From Thermodesulfobium narugense DSM 14796 (GTDB taxonomy: Bacteria; Thermodesulfobiota; Thermodesulfobiia; Thermodesulfobiales; Thermodesulfobiaceae), in the NCBI RefSeq assembly GCF_000212395.1, contig NC_015499.1:1-64000 (forward strand): DNA of 64,000 nucleotides, written 5' to 3'. Position numbers and translations under genes: made by a program. Below, one piece after another: positions 10,247 through 18,974 of the stretch. Numbering within the stretch: the stretch's first letter is position 1; every line of letters begins with the position of its first letter. The notes beneath the pieces are model-generated. The model had not been told where the DNA came from. It did not search any database and saw only the letters and a list, made by a program, of their open reading frames with translations.

Positions 10247-10918
10247 ATGGTAGATGAAAAAGCTCTCTGGATAAAATATAGAAACAACTCAACTCAGGAA
10301 AACCGGAATCTTCTTGCCCTTAACTATTTGCCTTTAGTAAAAAGAATTGCTGCAAAAATATACACAACCATACAGGGCAAGGTTGAATTTGAAGAGCTTT
10401 TGAACTATGGAATTTTTGGACTCCTCACTTCAATTGAAAGATTTGAAGAATCTCGAAATCTTAAATTTGAGACCTTTGCTACCCATAGAATTAGAGGCGC
10501 AATTCTTGACGGCTTAAGACAAATCGACCCACTAAAAAGGGGAACTCGTTCTAAGGTAAAGAAAATAGATAGAGCAATTAACGAATTGAAGTCGTCGCTT
10601 GGCAAAGACCCAAGCGACAAAGATGTTGCTGATTATCTAAATATTACTAAAGAAGAGTTGTTAAATTGGTATGCTGAAATAGATGCGCTCTCAACTTTTC
10701 AAAGTGACTTTTCAGATTCTGAAAAGTCTTATATTGACCTGTCAATGGCTATTGAAAAGCTTGAGGAAAGAGAAAAGCAAGTGATAGATTTATATTACTA
10801 TGAAGACCTGTCTTTGGATGAAATTGCAAAAATTTTAAATATATCAGTTTCAAGGGTATCTCAAATCCACGGTAAAGCTCTAATAAAGTTGAAATCTCAA
10901 CTAGAGGGGGACGCATGA
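10247..10918 (+). CDS. fliA: Flagellar sigma factor FliA (sigma-28 family)
   Basis: Alternative sigma factor of the FliA/WhiG class, which directs RNA polymerase to late flagellar and chemotaxis promoters. Seen: region 2 with YLPLVKRIA, GIFGLLTSIERF and FETFATHRIRGAILDGLR, region 3 around KKIDRAINELKS, and region 4 LSLDEIAKILNISVSRVSQIHGKALIKL. The length of 223 residues is a little short but normal for Gram-positive-type SigD. ATG 10247 follows a 102-base gap, the first clear break after oriC, which may hold a promoter. I found no good sigma-28 promoter (TAAA with GCCGATAA) elsewhere in the window, so its targets are not visible here. Confidence 0.92.
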   Translation: MVDEKALWIKYRNNSTQENRNLLALNYLPLVKRIAAKIYTTIQGKVEFEELLNYGIFGLLTSIERFEESRNLKFETFATHRIRGAILDGLRQIDPLKRGTRSKVKKIDRAINELKSSLGKDPSDKDVADYLNITKEELLNWYAEIDALSTFQSDFSDSEKSYIDLSMAIEKLEEREKQVIDLYYYEDLSLDEIAKILNISVSRVSQIHGKALIKLKSQLEGDA

Positions 10919-10919
10919 A

Positions 10920-12278
10920 TTGAATATAGATTTAGATCTTTCTGTTGACAAAATGCTTGCTACAATATGTATCAGACCTCAAGAGGGGGAAAGTTTGCCA
11001 AGCATTGAGGAGTTAAAACAATATCTCGCAAAGGGGGGAATAAATTTTGGTATAGATGAAAAGGCTCTACAGCAAGCCGTAAACAATCCTGGATCTATTG
11101 TTACAATTGCTAGAGGAGAGAGTCCAACTGAACCTATAGACGGCAAAGTTGAATACAATTTTCCTTTGAAAGCTGAAATAAAGCCAAAAGAAGACAAAAG
11201 TGGGAATGTCGATTATTTTGATTTAGGATTTGTCTTTAACGTAAAAGAGGGAGATCTTCTTGCCACAAAGACTCCTCCAGTAGAAGGGAAACCCGGTCAC
11301 GACGTTACAGGGAAAATTTTGATGCCAAAGAAACCCTTTAATCCTAAGTTTGTGGCAGGAAAGGGAGCGAAATTATCTGAGGATGGGCTTTCAATATTCG
11401 CAGAAGTTGCGGGTACCCCAAGGCTTATTGAGGGAAAAGTTGTAGTCTTACAAACGCTTGATATAGACAAGGATATAGATTTTGCAACGGGAAACATCGT
11501 GTTTAAAGGCTCTGTTAATATAAGAGGCAGCGTTTTGTCGGGTTTTTCTGTAGAAGCAGACGGAGATGTCATAATATCTGGAATAGTTGAAGAAGCTGTT
11601 ATTAAAGCAAAGGGAAACGTAATAATAAGAACTGGTTTTGAGGGTGGAACAAACGGCTTTATTCAGGCTGGCAAGTCTGTTAATATAAGGTTTATTCACA
11701 ATGGCAAGGTTTTTGCAGGTGAAGACGTCTTAGTAGAATCTGAAGCCTTTTTTTCTAAAATTACTGCTGGTGGCAAAGTTCTTATGCAGGGCAGAAATTC
11801 TCAAATAACTGGTGGCAGCGTAGAAGCTGGCATAGAAATTAGAGCCAGGGTTATTGGCTCTTATAAACATACAAAAACTCTAGTAAGCGCAGGAGTAGTC
11901 CCCGGTTTAAGAGAAAAGCTCGAGGGCATTGTAAATAGAATAAAATCTATTGAGGCTCAAATTAAAAAGGCCAGAGAATTGGAAGAGAAATTTCTTTATT
12001 TAAAGAAAAAACAAAAGGATAAGTTTCCTCAGTCTCAAGCTGAAGCTCTAGAAAATGTCCAAAAAACAATAGAAAGCTATATTAATCAAGTCGAATCTCT
12101 AAAAAAGGTTAAAGATGAAATAATTAAAACAAAAGAGGAGAGAAAGGGCGGAAGGATAATTTCGGATATAATATACCCAGGCGTTATTGTAACAATTGCA
12201 GACATATCTCAAGAGATTACTGAAGAAATAAGAGGTGCTAATGTTAGAATTGAAGAAGGAGAATTAAAATTCTACTGA
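10920..12278 (+). CDS. FapA (DUF342) family protein
   Basis: A 452-residue protein of the FapA/DUF342 family, found in flagellar operons of many Firmicutes and Thermotogae. The middle is a right-handed beta-helix of Gly-rich turns (about residues 180-310: FKGSVNIRGSVLSGFSVEA, DVIISGIVEEA, GGKVLMQGRNS). A coiled coil (about 325-410) and a short C-terminal beta segment follow. The molecular role is not settled; links to membrane or cytoskeletal positioning are reported for relatives. The start is TTG 10920 with AGGGGG 9 bases upstream; the nearby ATG 10915 runs straight into a stop. It follows fliA by one base. Confidence 0.85.
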   Translation: MNIDLDLSVDKMLATICIRPQEGESLPSIEELKQYLAKGGINFGIDEKALQQAVNNPGSIVTIARGESPTEPIDGKVEYNFPLKAEIKPKEDKSGNVDYFDLGFVFNVKEGDLLATKTPPVEGKPGHDVTGKILMPKKPFNPKFVAGKGAKLSEDGLSIFAEVAGTPRLIEGKVVVLQTLDIDKDIDFATGNIVFKGSVNIRGSVLSGFSVEADGDVIISGIVEEAVIKAKGNVIIRTGFEGGTNGFIQAGKSVNIRFIHNGKVFAGEDVLVESEAFFSKITAGGKVLMQGRNSQITGGSVEAGIEIRARVIGSYKHTKTLVSAGVVPGLREKLEGIVNRIKSIEAQIKKARELEEKFLYLKKKQKDKFPQSQAEALENVQKTIESYINQVESLKKVKDEIIKTKEERKGGRIISDIIYPGVIVTIADISQEITEEIRGANVRIEEGELKFY

Positions 12279-12784
12279 TGAAGTGGTTAATGATTTTAGG
12301 CTTTTTAATAATTGTTATAGTAGGAACAGCTGCAGGGCTTTATTTTAGCGGGACTGTTAAATTCCCTTTTTTGCCTTCACAAAAATCTGAAAAAAACCAA
12401 TCTAGCCCTGATATTGTGCAAAATCAAAGCTCTGAAAAATCAACTCTTTTGCCACAAAATCAATCCAAAACTGAACAATCGCAAAATATCAATAACAACA
12501 GCTCTTCAATTAATCAAAATCAAAAGAATATTATTCAAACTGCTGCAGAAAAGGCAAAGCAACAGGAAGAACTAAAATTACAAAGGGAGGCAAAAGTGCT
12601 TTCGAATATGGATCCATCAGATGCTGCCAAGATAATAGACAATATGGACATTTCTCTGGCAGCAAAAATTTTAAGCTATATGAACAACAAAGAAGCTTCA
12701 GATATACTTTCTGAATTAACATCAAGCGATCCAAAAAAGGCTACAAAACTTCTAAATATGATGGGAGCGTCATCCGGTGGCTAA
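12278..12784 (+). CDS. MotE-like membrane protein (MgtE-N/FliG-like domain)
   Basis: A 168-residue protein with an N-terminal membrane anchor (about 4-24), a long Gln/Asn/Ser-rich linker, a short charged helix (about 88-108) and a C-terminal helical domain. The C-terminal domain repeats SNMDPSDAAKIIDNMD and LAAKILSYMNNKEASDIL, typical of the MgtE intracellular N domain. This fits MotE, a periplasmic partner of MotB in Gram-negative motors, or the equivalent Firmicutes protein in fliK regions. Its start overlaps the fapA stop (TGATG), and motB overlaps its end by 8 bases, supporting a stator-related role. Function is inferred. Confidence 0.7.
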   Translation: MKWLMILGFLIIVIVGTAAGLYFSGTVKFPFLPSQKSEKNQSSPDIVQNQSSEKSTLLPQNQSKTEQSQNINNNSSSINQNQKNIIQTAAEKAKQQEELKLQREAKVLSNMDPSDAAKIIDNMDISLAAKILSYMNNKEASDILSELTSSDPKKATKLLNMMGASSGG

Positions 12785-13508
12785 AAAAAAGAAAGGTTCC
12801 GAAGGAGGCGGAGGAGCAGGTCATGATAGCGCAGGTGGCATGAGATGGCTTTTGACTTACTCAGATATGATTACCCTTCTGATGGCCTTTTTTATTCTAC
12901 TCTTTTCTATGGCTACAATAAACGCTTCCAAATTTGCTGCAACCGCACAGGCTCTGAGAGAGGCATTTGGAGGCTATACTATTCTTGATAGAGGTTCTTC
13001 TGTCATAGGAGAGCCAGGTTCAACCACACAAAGCGCTCCTGTAGTTCCAGACTCAGCCTTGAAGGCACAGGAGGCCTCGTTAAAAATTGCAGAGATCTTG
13101 AGACAGTCTTTAAATCCTAATCAGTTTTCGGTTATTCAAACTGAAAGAGGATATTTGATCTCTATCTTAACTGACAAGATTTTGTTTGATTCCGGAAAGG
13201 CAAACCTTAAACCTGATGCCTTCCCACTTTTAACAAAGATTGCAGCAGTTTTAAAAAAGATTGACAACGAGGTGTATGTGGAGGGGCACACTGATAACGT
13301 TCCTATACACACAGTAGAATTTCCATCAAACTGGGAGCTTTCTGCTGCAAGGGCCGCTTCAGTGGCGAAGTATTTTATAGAACAGGGGATATCTCCCTCA
13401 CGGCTGGTTATAGCAGGTTATGCCGATACCAGACCTGTAGCCTCAAATGATACTCCTCAAGGTAGACAAAAAAATAGGAGAATTGATATCCTAATAACAA
13501 AGAAATAA
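12777..13508 (+). CDS. motB: Flagellar stator protein MotB
   Basis: Stator subunit that couples ion flow to torque and anchors the motor to peptidoglycan. Seen: a basic N-terminus, one membrane helix with the ion-binding Asp30 (TYSDMITLLMAFFILLFSM), and a C-terminal OmpA-like peptidoglycan-binding domain with EGHTDNVPI and NWELSAARA. The 243 residues are normal. GTG 12777 overlaps the previous gene. motA, which nearly always sits directly upstream of motB, is absent here and nowhere else in the window. fliL follows 24 bases downstream. Confidence 0.95.
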   Translation: MAKKKKGSEGGGGAGHDSAGGMRWLLTYSDMITLLMAFFILLFSMATINASKFAATAQALREAFGGYTILDRGSSVIGEPGSTTQSAPVVPDSALKAQEASLKIAEILRQSLNPNQFSVIQTERGYLISILTDKILFDSGKANLKPDAFPLLTKIAAVLKKIDNEVYVEGHTDNVPIHTVEFPSNWELSAARAASVAKYFIEQGISPSRLVIAGYADTRPVASNDTPQGRQKNRRIDILITKK

Positions 13509-13532
13509 AAAATTGACAATTAGGAGGAATAT

Positions 13533-14012
13533 ATGAAGTTATTTTCAAATAAAAAGATGCTGATTATTTTAGTGGTTCTTGTAGTTTTAGGTGGAGGAAT
13601 TGGCTTTTATGTGGCAAATATGTTGATGCCAAAGCCTGCACCAAAAGAAAAACATGAACCAATATTTTTTACCTATCCCTTACAAGAGTTTGTAGTTAAT
13701 ACCAGAGATGGTAGATTTTTAAAGGCGAGTATCGTTCTTGAACTAAACGAAGAAATACCTCTTAAGAGTGAGGCACAGGCAGCAGAAGGAAAAAAGGTTG
13801 TTTTAGAACCAAAAGCCAAACCAATTTTGGACGCCTTAACTCCAGAATTAAGAAATGCTGCTATAATTATATTGTCGAGCCAGACATATCAGGACTTGAT
13901 TACTTCACAAGGGAAAGAAAGGCTTAGACAGATGTTATTTCAAAAATTTAACCAGATTGTAGGTCGCGATATTGTAAAAGATGTTTACTTTACCAATCTT
14001 GTTATGCAATAA
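13533..14012 (+). CDS. fliL: Flagellar basal body-associated protein FliL
   Basis: Single-pass inner-membrane protein that surrounds the stator and supports torque. Seen: an N-terminal membrane helix at about 8-30 (MLIILVVLVVLGGGIGFYV) and a periplasmic stomatin-like domain with YPLQEFVVNTRDGRFLKASIVLEL and a C-terminal helix typical of FliL. TAGGAGG lies well placed before ATG 13533. The 159 residues are normal. The order motB-fliL-cheY-fliO-fliP is shared with several Firmicutes. Confidence 0.92.
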   Translation: MKLFSNKKMLIILVVLVVLGGGIGFYVANMLMPKPAPKEKHEPIFFTYPLQEFVVNTRDGRFLKASIVLELNEEIPLKSEAQAAEGKKVVLEPKAKPILDALTPELRNAAIIILSSQTYQDLITSQGKERLRQMLFQKFNQIVGRDIVKDVYFTNLVMQ

Positions 14013-14045
14013 TATTTTACCTAAAACTTATGATAGGGGGCAGTT

Positions 14046-14405
14046 ATGGCAAAGATATTAATTACTGATGATGCTACTTTCATGAGAAAAATGTTAAAGG
14101 ATATTTTGACAAAAAATGGACATGAAGTAGTTGGAGAAGGAACAAATGGTTTAGAAGCTCTGGAAAAATATAAAGAGCTTAAACCAGATTTGACTTTGTT
14201 AGACATTACTATGCCCGAAAGGGATGGCCTATGGGCACTTAAAGAAATTAAGGCATTTGACCCAAATGCCAAAATTATTATGGTTTCTGCAATGGGCCAG
14301 CAGGCTATAGTAATTGAAGCTATACAAGCAGGAGCAAGGGATTTTGTCGTTAAACCATTTCAACCTGACAGAGTATTGGAGGCTGTAAGAAAGGCACTTT
14401 CCTAA
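14046..14405 (+). CDS. cheY: Chemotaxis response regulator CheY
   Basis: Stand-alone receiver domain of 119 residues. CheA phosphorylates it at Asp53 (LLDITMPERDG), and the phosphorylated form acts on the motor switch. The acidic pair D8-D9, the Ser of MVSAMGQQ and the Lys of VVKPF complete the phospho-site. No output domain is present. GGGGGCAG lies before ATG 14046. It lies between fliL and fliO, as in several Clostridia. Phosphatase CheC and the kinase CheA are encoded downstream in the same run. Confidence 0.95.
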   Translation: MAKILITDDATFMRKMLKDILTKNGHEVVGEGTNGLEALEKYKELKPDLTLLDITMPERDGLWALKEIKAFDPNAKIIMVSAMGQQAIVIEAIQAGARDFVVKPFQPDRVLEAVRKALS

Positions 14406-14406
14406 G

Positions 14407-15285
14407 TTGAAAGTACGTTTAGTTAATATCTTTCTATTAATTCTATTACTAACTTTTTCCTTTAACTTTTGTTCTTTTGCAGCTCAAAAGGATATTGAAG
14501 GACCGCTTCCTTCCTTTTTCAATGAGCGTGGAACCTCACCCTATATTAAATTTGAAGATAAAAATCCAAAGGACGTATATGTTTTAAATACCAAAGTAAA
14601 TCAAAGCAATGATTTATCAACAAAGGACAATAAAACACATAGCAAAACTCCTGCTATAGAAACAGAAACTAGTAAGAACCCAACTTTAAATCAAAGTTTT
14701 GAAACAAAGAGTCTTCAAAACTACGATCCACATTATGTTAATCAAATTTCCAAAACCTCAGTAAATAGCAGCGCCGATGGTAGCGCGTATCAAAGCAATA
14801 TGGATATCAAAACTCCAATAATTTCAGGAACCGAAAATAACAATTCAAATTCAAATGAATCTTCTTTATTTTTACCAAATACTTCAGAAAAAGTTCAACC
14901 AGGTTCAGAGAATCCTGATATAATGGGCTATCTTATAAGGTTTTTTGTATTTTTAATTTTGTTAGTTCTTGTCCCGTTATTAATTGTTAGGAAACTTAGG
15001 AGTAAGCTTAAGGTCGATTATTCAACACCCAGGTCTTCAAATGGCTTTGTTCGCGTTGTAGACAGAATAAGACTTTCATACTCAGAACTCTTTATAGTTG
15101 AAGTTATGGATAAATATCTTCTTCTTTCTGTATCCAAAGATGGTGAAATAAGACTATTGAGAGAATTTGACACTATAGGTATATTCCCTGAAAAAGAAAA
15201 TTCTGATAAAAAGCTGGTAAAAAGTAGCTTTTTAGACGTATTAAGAAGGTTTAGACAAGAAGTAAAACAATTAAATAAAAGCTGA
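14407..15285 (+). CDS. fliO: Flagellar biosynthesis protein FliO
   Basis: Membrane protein that assists assembly of the FliPQR export gate. It has an N-terminal signal-like helix (about 5-25), a long Asn/Ser/Lys-rich low-complexity region (about 50-165), one membrane helix (IRFFVFLILLVLVPLLIV near 175-195) and a cytoplasmic FliO domain with RVVDRIRLS and YLLLSVSKDGEIRLL. At 292 residues it is much longer than most FliO because of the linker. TTG 14407 starts one base after the cheY stop. Its place directly before fliP confirms the call. Confidence 0.85.
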   Translation: MKVRLVNIFLLILLLTFSFNFCSFAAQKDIEGPLPSFFNERGTSPYIKFEDKNPKDVYVLNTKVNQSNDLSTKDNKTHSKTPAIETETSKNPTLNQSFETKSLQNYDPHYVNQISKTSVNSSADGSAYQSNMDIKTPIISGTENNNSNSNESSLFLPNTSEKVQPGSENPDIMGYLIRFFVFLILLVLVPLLIVRKLRSKLKVDYSTPRSSNGFVRVVDRIRLSYSELFIVEVMDKYLLLSVSKDGEIRLLREFDTIGIFPEKENSDKKLVKSSFLDVLRRFRQEVKQLNKS

Positions 15286-15287
15286 CA

Positions 15288-16034
15288 GTGAAGAAGAGTT
15301 TAATATTTATCTTTTTTATTGCTTTATTAATAATATTTAACTTCAATAATATTTCTAATGCTGCTCCAAATATAAATATTGACCTAGGCGCTGGTTCTCC
15401 AAACGATATAGCGAATTCTCTTAAAGTTTTATTCATTTTAACTATTCTTGCCTTTGCACCTTTGCTCCTTTTAATGACTACCTCCTTTTTGAGGCTGGTA
15501 ATAGTATTTGGTTTTCTAAGAAACGCCTTAGGCATTCAGCAGATAATTCCCGGACAGATTATAATTGGACTGTCTTTGTTTTTAACTCTTTTTATTATGA
15601 CACCAATAATTCAAAAAATTGAGCAAGACGCTTATACTCCATACCAAAAAGGGCAGATCACTTTTCAGGATGCAATTGAAAGAGGTTACATTCCTCTTAG
15701 AGATTTTATGCTACACAATACCAGGAAAAGCGACCTATCTTTGATGATTGAACTCTCTAGAACTCCAAGACCAAATTCTGTAAACGAGATTGCTCCAACT
15801 GTTGTTATTAGCGCTTTTGTATTAAGCGAGTTAAAAACTTCGTTTATAATTGGTATAGTAATATATTTACCATTTGTTATTATTGATCTCGCAGTTGCGA
15901 GCATATTGATGTCTATGGGCATGATGATGATTCCGCCTGTGATGATATCTTTGCCTTTAAAAATACTTTTGTTTGTGTTAGCAGATGGCTGGTCTCTTTT
16001 GGTCAAAAGCTTAATTGCAAGTTTCACAATTTAG
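15288..16034 (+). CDS. fliP: Flagellar export gate protein FliP
   Basis: Core of the type III export gate, forming a pentamer with FliQ and FliR. Seen: cleavable signal peptide (1-25, ending NISNAA), followed by four membrane segments and the family motifs LLMTTSFLRLVIVFGFLRNALG and MGMMMIPPVMISLPLKI. The 248 residues are normal. GTG 15288 starts 2 bases after the fliO stop with no clear Shine-Dalgarno, suggesting coupling. Unlike the common fliPQR order, cheB, cheR, cheC and cheD intervene before fliQ. Confidence 0.97.
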   Translation: MKKSLIFIFFIALLIIFNFNNISNAAPNINIDLGAGSPNDIANSLKVLFILTILAFAPLLLLMTTSFLRLVIVFGFLRNALGIQQIIPGQIIIGLSLFLTLFIMTPIIQKIEQDAYTPYQKGQITFQDAIERGYIPLRDFMLHNTRKSDLSLMIELSRTPRPNSVNEIAPTVVISAFVLSELKTSFIIGIVIYLPFVIIDLAVASILMSMGMMMIPPVMISLPLKILLFVLADGWSLLVKSLIASFTI

Positions 16035-16046
16035 GAGGAATAAAAT

Positions 16047-17078
16047 TTGAAAATAAAACTATTTATTGTAGAAGATTCTCTAGTTATTAGGTCAATTCTA
16101 AAGAGAATGTTTCAAGATGAAAGCGACATAGAGGTTGTAGGAGAGGCCAGCAAAGTTAAAGATGCAATTGAAGGAATAAATTCTCTAAGGCCCGATGTAG
16201 TTACCCTTGACGTTATCTTGCCAGATGGTTCTGGACTTGACGTTCTAAAAAAATTTGCTAATAGTGGAATTCCGTTTATTATGCTTAGCTCATCTACTAC
16301 TGAAGGCGCTCAGGTTACTGTGGATGCGCTTAACTACGGTGCGTTCGATTACGTGCCGAAGATTAATCCACCACTGGGAGTAATAAACGTTAGGGACGAT
16401 CTCTTAAGAAAGATTAGGGCAGCATATCTAGCAAAGGGAAAAATAAGAGTAAAACCATGTCCAGAATGTTTACCTCTTAAAAAACCAGTTGTTAAATTAG
16501 AAAAAAGAGTTGCAAACAAAGCAGTTGCAATAATTGCTTCTACTGGTGCGCCGCCCCAGATTAGAAAGGTTGTTTCTGAATTAGATTCTAATTTTGATGC
16601 CTCTCTAATAATTATTCAGCATATGCCCGTTGGTTTTACAAAAGTTTTTGCAGAAAGTCTTAATACAATTTGTCCCTTTCCTGTGAGTGAAGCTGAAGAA
16701 GGGCAATCTCTTTTTGCAAATACTGGAGTTGTAGCAAAAGGTGGCTTTCATTTAAGAATAAAGAGCGATAAATCAATATACCTGGATGATAAAACAGAGG
16801 CATATTTTGGTTTAAGGCCTGCAGGAGATATGACCCTTGAGACTCTAGCTCCAGTTTTTAGAGAAAAACTCTTGGTAGTTGTAATGACTGGAATGGGATC
16901 TGATGGCACAAACGGTGCAAAGATCGTAAAGAGTTTTGGTGGTAAGGTTTATGCTGAAGACGAATCGTCTTGTGTCGTTTTTGGGATGCCAGGTTCAATT
17001 ATTCGTGCAAACTTACATGACAGAATAGTATCTCTCTCTGACATGCCTAATGCTATAATGGAATTTGTTGAAAATTAA
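16047..17078 (+). CDS. cheB: Chemotaxis protein-glutamate methylesterase CheB
   Basis: Removes methyl groups from, and deamidates, chemoreceptors after phosphorylation by CheA. The N-terminal receiver has phospho-acceptor Asp55 (VVTLDVILPDGSG). The C-terminal esterase domain carries the catalytic triad Ser165 (IASTGAP), His192 (IQHMPVGFT) and Asp286 (GMGSDGTNG). The linker contains a C-P-E-C pair (138-141). TTG 16047 has AGGAGG 8 bases upstream. It starts 12 bases after fliP and 23 bases before cheR, its antagonist. Confidence 0.96.
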   Translation: MKIKLFIVEDSLVIRSILKRMFQDESDIEVVGEASKVKDAIEGINSLRPDVVTLDVILPDGSGLDVLKKFANSGIPFIMLSSSTTEGAQVTVDALNYGAFDYVPKINPPLGVINVRDDLLRKIRAAYLAKGKIRVKPCPECLPLKKPVVKLEKRVANKAVAIIASTGAPPQIRKVVSELDSNFDASLIIIQHMPVGFTKVFAESLNTICPFPVSEAEEGQSLFANTGVVAKGGFHLRIKSDKSIYLDDKTEAYFGLRPAGDMTLETLAPVFREKLLVVVMTGMGSDGTNGAKIVKSFGGKVYAEDESSCVVFGMPGSIIRANLHDRIVSLSDMPNAIMEFVEN

Positions 17079-17101
17079 TAATAATTTCACAGGAGCAGGT
17101 A

Positions 17102-17884
17102 ATGGACGATCAAAAAGAGTATAAAGAGTTTACAGAAGAAATATTTAAATTAACTAATATTCCTTTGCATTTATATAGAGAAAATCAGGTAAGAAGAAGA
17201 GTAACTTTATGGATGAGCTTTGTGGGGTTGAAAAGCTTTAAGGAGTATTTGAACTATCTTAAATCATCTCCCAAGGCTCTAGAAGAATTTAAGAAAAAGT
17301 TTACCATAAACGTTTCTGAATTTTTTAGGAATCCTGAACTTTTTGACGAGTTAAAAAAATATATACCAGAATTGGCAAAGAAGACTGACATTTTGAGAGT
17401 CTATAGTGCTGGTTGTTCTGTTGGAGCAGAGGCTTATACAGTTGCAATCATACTAAATGAGTATTTTAAGGGCACAAAATATCACATTTGGGGCTTAGAT
17501 ATTGATGAAGAGGCTCTTGAAAAGGCAAAACTAGGAATCTATACAAAGGATTTTTTTAAAAGTGCAAGGACTGATTTAATTGAGAAATACTTTAATAAGA
17601 TGTCACAGGACAAATACCAGATTAAAGATGAAATTAAGACACATACTACTTTTTTAAAAGGGGATCTTATTTTAGGAGAGCCGCCAAGGTTGGATTTTGA
17701 TATTGTACTTTGTAGAAATGTGGTAATATATTTTGATGAAGAGGCGAAAGATAAAGTTTATGCTAATCTCAGCAAGTGTCTTAAAGTAGGGGGAATTCTT
17801 TTTGTGGGAGCCACTGAACGGGTTTTTGATGCAAGAAGATTTTCCCTGGAATATGTCTCGTCATTTATATACAGAAAGGTCTGA
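17102..17884 (+). CDS. cheR: Chemotaxis protein methyltransferase CheR
   Basis: S-adenosylmethionine-dependent enzyme that methylates glutamates of chemoreceptors. Seen: the N-terminal helical domain (about 1-75, with RVTLWMSFVGLKSFKEY and FTINVSEFFRNPELF), then the SAM-binding fold with SAGCSVGAEAYTVA (a variant of the usual GCSTGEE) and FDIVLCRNVVIYFD. The 260 residues are normal. AGGAGCAGGT lies before ATG 17102. It lies between cheB and cheC; one receptor of the matching kind is encoded at 41674. Confidence 0.96.
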   Translation: MDDQKEYKEFTEEIFKLTNIPLHLYRENQVRRRVTLWMSFVGLKSFKEYLNYLKSSPKALEEFKKKFTINVSEFFRNPELFDELKKYIPELAKKTDILRVYSAGCSVGAEAYTVAIILNEYFKGTKYHIWGLDIDEEALEKAKLGIYTKDFFKSARTDLIEKYFNKMSQDKYQIKDEIKTHTTFLKGDLILGEPPRLDFDIVLCRNVVIYFDEEAKDKVYANLSKCLKVGGILFVGATERVFDARRFSLEYVSSFIYRKV

Positions 17885-17893
17885 GGAGGTTCC

Positions 17894-18502
17894 ATGGGAT
17901 ACGAAAAGCTTGAGGCTGACCACCTGGATGCTTTAAAGGAATTGGGAAATATTGGTGCTGGGAATGCTGTCACTGCTCTTTCTACCTTCTTAAATACCGA
18001 GATAAATATGGAAGTTGTTGAAGCAAAGCTTGCTACCTTTAATGAAGCTGCCAGCATATTTGGTAGTCCGGAAAAGGAAGTGGCAGGAGTATATCTTGCT
18101 ATTTCTGGGAATTTAAAGGGTCATGTTCTTTATCTTTGGCCGATTCAAAGTGCAAAGGCCATAGCTGGCATGCTTATGGGCATGAACCCTGATGAACTTG
18201 AATTCGACGAGATGACTATGTCTGCAATTTCAGAAATTGGCAACATCATGTCTGGCTCATATATAACAGCACTTTCGTCCTTTACTGGAATGACGTTTGA
18301 ATTAAGTCCACCTGCCGTAGCAGTGGATATGACCGGGGCACTTCTGGATGGAATCATATCTTTGACTGCAGTTGGTGACAGAGTCTTGGTTATACAAACT
18401 AGCATGGTTGCCTATGGGATTAGAATTGCTGGCGTCTTGGTTGTATTATTCGAGCCTGATTCTTTATTAAAACTTTTAGAATCGATTGGGATGGGCGTTT
18501 GA
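17894..18502 (+). CDS. cheC: CheY-P phosphatase CheC
   Basis: Dephosphorylates CheY-P and, with CheD, forms a feedback loop. Both conserved phosphatase helices are present: ALKELGNIGAGNAVTALS near 11-28 and ISEIGNIMSGSYITALSS near 110-130, each with the E-x-x-N pair needed for activity, so this is a two-site CheC rather than CheX. The 202 residues are normal. TGAGGAGG lies before ATG 17894. cheD starts 1 base after the stop. Confidence 0.93.
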   Translation: MGYEKLEADHLDALKELGNIGAGNAVTALSTFLNTEINMEVVEAKLATFNEAASIFGSPEKEVAGVYLAISGNLKGHVLYLWPIQSAKAIAGMLMGMNPDELEFDEMTMSAISEIGNIMSGSYITALSSFTGMTFELSPPAVAVDMTGALLDGIISLTAVGDRVLVIQTSMVAYGIRIAGVLVVLFEPDSLLKLLESIGMGV

Positions 18503-18503
18503 T

Positions 18504-18974
18504 ATGGCTGAATACTTTTGTGGAATGGGGGAGTGGGCGGTTGGTCAGGCTGGTGATATCCTTTGTGCAAGAGGCTTAGGTTCTTGTATTGGTCTTGTCT
18601 TAATTGATAACAAAAAACGTATGGCAGCCATGGCACATGTTATGCTTCCATCTTCTAATGGAAAAACTGACATGCCCACTAAATATGCTGATACTGCAGT
18701 AAACTTTCTTTTAGAACAGTTAAGGAAGAACGGCTCTAGTATGGATATTAGTTCAAAAATGGCAGGTGGTGCAAAGATGTTTAACGTATCGGAATCGTCG
18801 CTCCTTGATATAGGGAGGAGAAACGCAGAAGCCTTGGAAAATTCTCTAAAAGAGGCAGGAATTACATTAGTTTCAAAGGATGTAGGAGGAAGCTTTGCCA
18901 GGACAGTAACTTTTGACGTTATGAAGAGAAAGTTTTTGGTTAAAACAATAGGGCGAGGTGAGGTAGAGATCTAA
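18504..18974 (+). CDS. cheD: Chemoreceptor glutamine deamidase CheD
   Basis: Converts specific receptor glutamines to glutamates and binds CheC. The catalytic Cys is in GLGSCIGLVL and the His in MAAMAHVMLPSS; the third conserved residue is in the MAGGAKMF region. ATG 18504 is chosen over the in-frame TTG at 18486 because it removes the overlap into cheC, fits the usual CheD N-terminus (short lead, then VGQAGDIL) and has GGGATGGG at a workable distance. The length is 156 residues. The stop overlaps fliQ in TAATG. Confidence 0.93.
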   Translation: MAEYFCGMGEWAVGQAGDILCARGLGSCIGLVLIDNKKRMAAMAHVMLPSSNGKTDMPTKYADTAVNFLLEQLRKNGSSMDISSKMAGGAKMFNVSESSLLDIGRRNAEALENSLKEAGITLVSKDVGGSFARTVTFDVMKRKFLVKTIGRGEVEI

